From Veillonellaceae bacterium (GTDB lineage Bacteria; Bacillota; Negativicutes; Veillonellales; Veillonellaceae): a DNA stretch of 64,000 nt. Made by a program: the position numbers and the translations under genes. Location: NCBI GenBank assembly GCA_900766245.1, contig CAAFUR010000021.1, forward strand, positions 1-64,000. The letters are read 5' to 3'. Each line of letters begins with the position of its first letter. The first letter of the stretch is position 1. The notes under the pieces are model-generated. The model had not been told where the DNA came from and did not search any database. It was given only the letters and a program-made list of their open reading frames with translations. Shown here piece after piece: positions 61,000-64,000 of the stretch.

Positions 61000-63224
61000 T
61001 GGTAAGTACTATAAATACCCCTCAGGAGCATACATTTAATAAAGAACGAGAATATGGACAATTTATGGACCGTGTTCGGTCCTATTTACCAGAAGAAGAC
61101 TGGCCAGTCATAGAGCATGCGTTTGCACTGGCAGATAAAGCCCATGCGCCACAAAAACGGGCTTCTGGAGAACCGTATATCTTGCACCCATTAGGGGTTG
61201 CCACTATATTGAGCGAACTACAAATTGATCGATCTACCTTGGTATCTGCTTTATTACATGATGTAGTGGAAGATACCGAGATAAGCTTAGAGGAAATAGA
61301 AGAACAATTTGGACCAGAAGTGGCGTTCTTGGTAGATGGGGTTACAAAACTAAATCAATTTCAGTATCAAACAAAAGAAGAACAGCAAATTGAAAATTAT
61401 CGGAAGATGATTTTAGCCATGGCAAAAGATGTGCGCGTAGTGGTCATCAAGCTAGGGGACCGCTTACACAATATGCGTACCTTAAAGCATATGCGTCCTG
61501 ATAAACAACAACGCATTGCTCAAGAAACATTAGAAATTTTTGCGCCATTAGCACATCGCTTAGGTATTTTTAATATTAAATGGGAACTAGAGGACTTATC
61601 GTTCCGTTATTTAGAACCAGAAAAATATTACGACCTAGTACAACAAATGAGTGAAAAACGGCAAGCTCGTGAGGATATCGTAAATGATACTATGAATACT
61701 TTGAAAGATGCTTTGGAACGTGCTCATATTAAAGCAGATGTAAAAGGTCGTCCAAAACACTTTTATAGTATTTATAAGAAAATGAAAAAGGACAATCGAG
61801 ATTTATCGCAAATTTACGATTTGTATGCAGTGCGTGTCATCGTAGATACAATTCCAGATTGCTATGCCGTGTTAGGTACAGTACATAGTTTGTGGAAACC
61901 GTTGCCATATCGCTTTAAAGATTATATTGCGATGCCGAAGTCGAATATGTATCAATCCTTGCACACCACCGTCATCGGCACAAAAGGTCAGCCGGTAGAA
62001 ATTCAAATTCGTACTTGGGATATGCATCGTGTGTCGGAGTATGGTGTAGCGGCCCATTGGCGATACAAGGAAGGTAATAAAGGAAAAGCAGAAGCTGATT
62101 TTGATGCCAAAGTAGGTTGGATTCGGCGAGTCTTAGAATGGCAAGATGGAAGCGATCCAAAAGAACTTTTGAATGCTTTAAAACTAGATGTCTTTACAGG
62201 AGAAGTATTTGTTTTCACTCCTAAAGGCGATGTTATGAAGTTGCCGAAAGGAACGGTGCCACTTGATTTTGCCTACCGTGTTCATACCGATGTGGGGAAT
62301 AAATGCGTAGGGGCAAAGATTAATGGTAAAATTGTTCCTTTAGATTATGAATTGCAAAATGGGGACATCGTTGAAATCGTTACTTCTAAAAATGGTAAAC
62401 CACGGTTAGACTGGTTAAATATCGTTGGCTCTACGGAAAGTAAGACAAAGATTAGAAACTGGTTTAAGCGAGAAAATAAAGAAGAAAATATCGTCAAAGG
62501 TCGTGAGTTACTAGAAAAAGAAGCAAAACGTTTAGGCTATGATTGGAAAGACTTAACAAAAAATGGTCGCCTAGAAAAGATTGGAAAATCTTTGAATGCT
62601 GGCGGCGAAGCTGAGCTGTACTCTGCCGTTGGATTTGGTGGACTTTCAGTGAATACAGTATTGCTCAGATTGGTGGATATTCATAAGCAAGAAGTTGCTA
62701 AGGAAGAACAGCGAAAAGATACGATGGCTGTTATCGACCGTCTTAAAGTACATCAAGGTAAATCCAAGAAAAGCAGTAGTGGTGTTCTTGTAAAAGGCGA
62801 AGCCGGTGTGATGGTTCGTATGGCTCGTTGCTGTAATCCTGTACCAGGAGACGATATTATTGGCTATATTACAAGAGGTCGTGGTGTTTCTGTACACCGT
62901 GCAGATTGTACTAATATTGGTCATACTCCAGATGATTTACATCGTATGATAGAAGTCGATTGGGAAGGGGCTACGCAAGATCAATTCCAAGTGAGTGTGT
63001 CTGTTCATGCCTATGATCGCAGTGGTTTGTTAATGGAAGTCATGGCAGTCTTGTCAGAAATGAAAATTAACATTTCCAATATCAATGCCAAAACAGATGA
63101 CTCGAAAGATGTGACCATCCACTTAATGCTAGATATTAAAGATGTGTCGCAACTTGACTTTGTGATGACAAAACTACGACGTGTAAAAGATGTGTATTCC
63201 GTACATCGAGGAGGGAAAGCATGA
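60999..63224 (+). CDS. relA: Bifunctional (p)ppGpp synthetase/hydrolase RelA/SpoT
   Basis: 741 residues. HD hydrolase domain with HPLGVATILSELQ and LLHDVVEDTEIS; synthetase domain with YAVRVIVDTIPDCYAVLG and the RFKDYIAMPKSNMYQSLHTT block (RxKD type, as in bifunctional enzymes). A TGS domain (VFTPKGDVMKLPKGTVPLDF), a conserved cysteine region (MVRMARCCNPVPGDDIIGYI) and a C-terminal ACT domain follow. It makes and degrades the stringent-response alarmone. Ribosome site CAGGAGGGAGCATA inside the recJ end. It overlaps dtd by 4 nt. Confidence 0.97.
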   Translation: MVSTINTPQEHTFNKEREYGQFMDRVRSYLPEEDWPVIEHAFALADKAHAPQKRASGEPYILHPLGVATILSELQIDRSTLVSALLHDVVEDTEISLEEIEEQFGPEVAFLVDGVTKLNQFQYQTKEEQQIENYRKMILAMAKDVRVVVIKLGDRLHNMRTLKHMRPDKQQRIAQETLEIFAPLAHRLGIFNIKWELEDLSFRYLEPEKYYDLVQQMSEKRQAREDIVNDTMNTLKDALERAHIKADVKGRPKHFYSIYKKMKKDNRDLSQIYDLYAVRVIVDTIPDCYAVLGTVHSLWKPLPYRFKDYIAMPKSNMYQSLHTTVIGTKGQPVEIQIRTWDMHRVSEYGVAAHWRYKEGNKGKAEADFDAKVGWIRRVLEWQDGSDPKELLNALKLDVFTGEVFVFTPKGDVMKLPKGTVPLDFAYRVHTDVGNKCVGAKINGKIVPLDYELQNGDIVEIVTSKNGKPRLDWLNIVGSTESKTKIRNWFKRENKEENIVKGRELLEKEAKRLGYDWKDLTKNGRLEKIGKSLNAGGEAELYSAVGFGGLSVNTVLLRLVDIHKQEVAKEEQRKDTMAVIDRLKVHQGKSKKSSSGVLVKGEAGVMVRMARCCNPVPGDDIIGYITRGRGVSVHRADCTNIGHTPDDLHRMIEVDWEGATQDQFQVSVSVHAYDRSGLLMEVMAVLSEMKINISNINAKTDDSKDVTIHLMLDIKDVSQLDFVMTKLRRVKDVYSVHRGGKA

Positions 63225-63670
63225 GAGCCGTTGTGCAACGTGTAAGTTCTTCTTCCGTTACCGTGGATGGATCTGTTATCGGTAGCACGAAGCAAGGCCT
63301 TCTAGTGCTGTTAGGAGTGACAGATACAGATACAGCAGAAGATGTACAATACATTTGTGAAAAGGTCAGCCATCTGCGCATCTTTGAAGATGAACAAGAT
63401 AAAATGAATCTATCTGTAATGGATGTAGGTGGTGAGGTGTGCGTAGTTTCGCAGTTTACTCTCTACGGAGATGCTCGCAAGGGGCGTCGGCCGAATTTTA
63501 TGAAAGCAGCCCCACCAGCTATGGCAGAACGATTGTATTTGGAGGTTGTAGAGGCTTTCAAAGAAAAAGGTTTAACAGTGAGTACAGGTCAATTTCAAGC
63601 TCATATGCAAGTATCATTAGTCAATGATGGACCTGTGACGATTCTGTTAGATAGTAGTAAAGAATTTTAA
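63221..63670 (+). CDS. dtd: D-aminoacyl-tRNA deacylase
   Basis: 149 residues. Removes D-amino acids (and glycine from tRNA-Ala) from tRNA. Motif 1 VVSQFTLYGDARKG and motif 2 LVNDGPVTILLDS with the cross-subunit Gly-cisPro pair. It starts within the relA stop (ATGA overlap) after GAGGAGGGAAAGC. The relA-dtd pairing is conserved in Firmicutes. Confidence 0.97.
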   Translation: MRAVVQRVSSSSVTVDGSVIGSTKQGLLVLLGVTDTDTAEDVQYICEKVSHLRIFEDEQDKMNLSVMDVGGEVCVVSQFTLYGDARKGRRPNFMKAAPPAMAERLYLEVVEAFKEKGLTVSTGQFQAHMQVSLVNDGPVTILLDSSKEF

Positions 63671-63682
63671 TGGAGTTACTAG

Positions 63683-64000
63683 ATGAAGTTATATTATATG
63701 CCTTTAGGATCCTATGGAACCAATTGTTATATTGCACATAATGAAGCAGATAATACGTGCCTTATTACTGATCCAGGTGACGAAGGGGAGAAGTTAAAAG
63801 AAATTCTAGACAGTCATGAAATGAAAGTGCAAGGAATTTTACTAACTCATGGTCACAGTGATCATATTGGAGCTGTACAAACATTGGTGGATGCGTACCA
63901 TGTACCGGTGTATATTCACGAAGGGGATGCGGAGTATTTAACCAACCCAGAAGTGAATTTGAGCGCTTACTCTGGTCGATCCATTACTGCGAAAGTAGAT
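63683..64000 (+). CDS. Metallo-beta-lactamase-fold hydrolase (glyoxalase II-like), cut by window end
   Basis: 106 codons are visible from the ATG at 63683 (TGGAGTTACTAG) to the end without a stop. Start KLYYMPLGSYGTNCYI, the strand CLITDPGDEGEKL, and the metal motif THGHSDHIGA (HxHxDH). The 3' part is missing. A YcbL-like thioesterase or hydroxyacylglutathione hydrolase-type enzyme is the usual neighbour of dtd in Firmicutes. It lies 12 bases after dtd, in the recJ-relA-dtd operon. Confidence 0.9.
   Translation, partial: MKLYYMPLGSYGTNCYIAHNEADNTCLITDPGDEGEKLKEILDSHEMKVQGILLTHGHSDHIGAVQTLVDAYHVPVYIHEGDAEYLTNPEVNLSAYSGRSITAKVD

Overview
This 64 kb window reads like a chromosome segment of an anaerobic, diderm-type Firmicute of the Negativicutes, most probably Veillonella. 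This is inferred from remembered gene content rather than a search: rubrerythrin, citrate lyase, two DASS carboxylate carriers, meso-diaminopimelate synthesis, DUF951/DUF3343 proteins and Firmicute-style regulatory RNAs (L13 leader, cobalamin riboswitch, Fst-like and holin-like type I toxins). Almost all of it is gene-dense housekeeping sequence with clear ribosome binding sites, -10 boxes and intrinsic terminators.

Layout. 0-8 kb: tail of an Rpn-type gene, tadA overlapping a tRNA-Ser gene, a DUF362-like gene, ynfA, rpsD, then zwf-pgl-tatA and a metal-binding HMA protein, a cupin and a BASS transporter. 8-19 kb: typA, a small-RNA/toxin zone (10.4-11.5 kb), a YgjP-type metallopeptidase, dnaE-pyk-Bax inhibitor, and a LysR regulator. 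20-30 kb: DASS carrier and citDEF (citrate uptake and cleavage), a C26 peptidase with an amino-acid permease, and a LysR divergent from a DAACS symporter. 30-36 kb: rubrerythrin, a selenium module (DUF951, selD, yedF, DUF3343), ychF and a holin-like toxin locus. 36-50 kb: ddh, dapL, MATE pump, ADP-ribosylglycohydrolase, an orphan B12 riboswitch, thrC-DMT-gnd, UPF0173 hydrolase, moaC, trmL, ylbF, a murB-GNAT fusion, rplM-rpsI. 57-64 kb: a second DASS carrier, then recJ-relA-dtd and a truncated metallo-beta-lactamase-fold gene.

The accessory part is a 6.3 kb AT-rich island (about 50.7-57.0 kb) bounded by a 58 bp exact duplication of the 3' end of rpsI, the signature of site-specific integration. 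It holds a damaged ISL3-type IS and an HxlR-controlled divergent operon: an AvrD-like gene (frameshifted), a P-loop NTPase, an Old Yellow Enzyme-type reductase and a DHA2-type efflux pump. The operon looks like a small-molecule synthesis-and-export cassette. No integrase remains inside it.

The main RNA-level observations are: two type I toxin-antitoxin loci, one with Fst-style direct repeats that give antitoxin/toxin complementarity; a free-standing RNA of about 158 nt with two near-identical domains, its own promoter and terminator; a cobalamin riboswitch with a terminator platform but no recognisable gene downstream; and tadA running 47 nt into a tRNA-Ser gene.

Central metabolism is well represented. 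zwf, pgl and gnd give the oxidative pentose phosphate branch. The citrate carrier with citDEF feeds acetate and oxaloacetate, and pyk finishes lower glycolysis. dapL and ddh are two alternative routes to meso-DAP.
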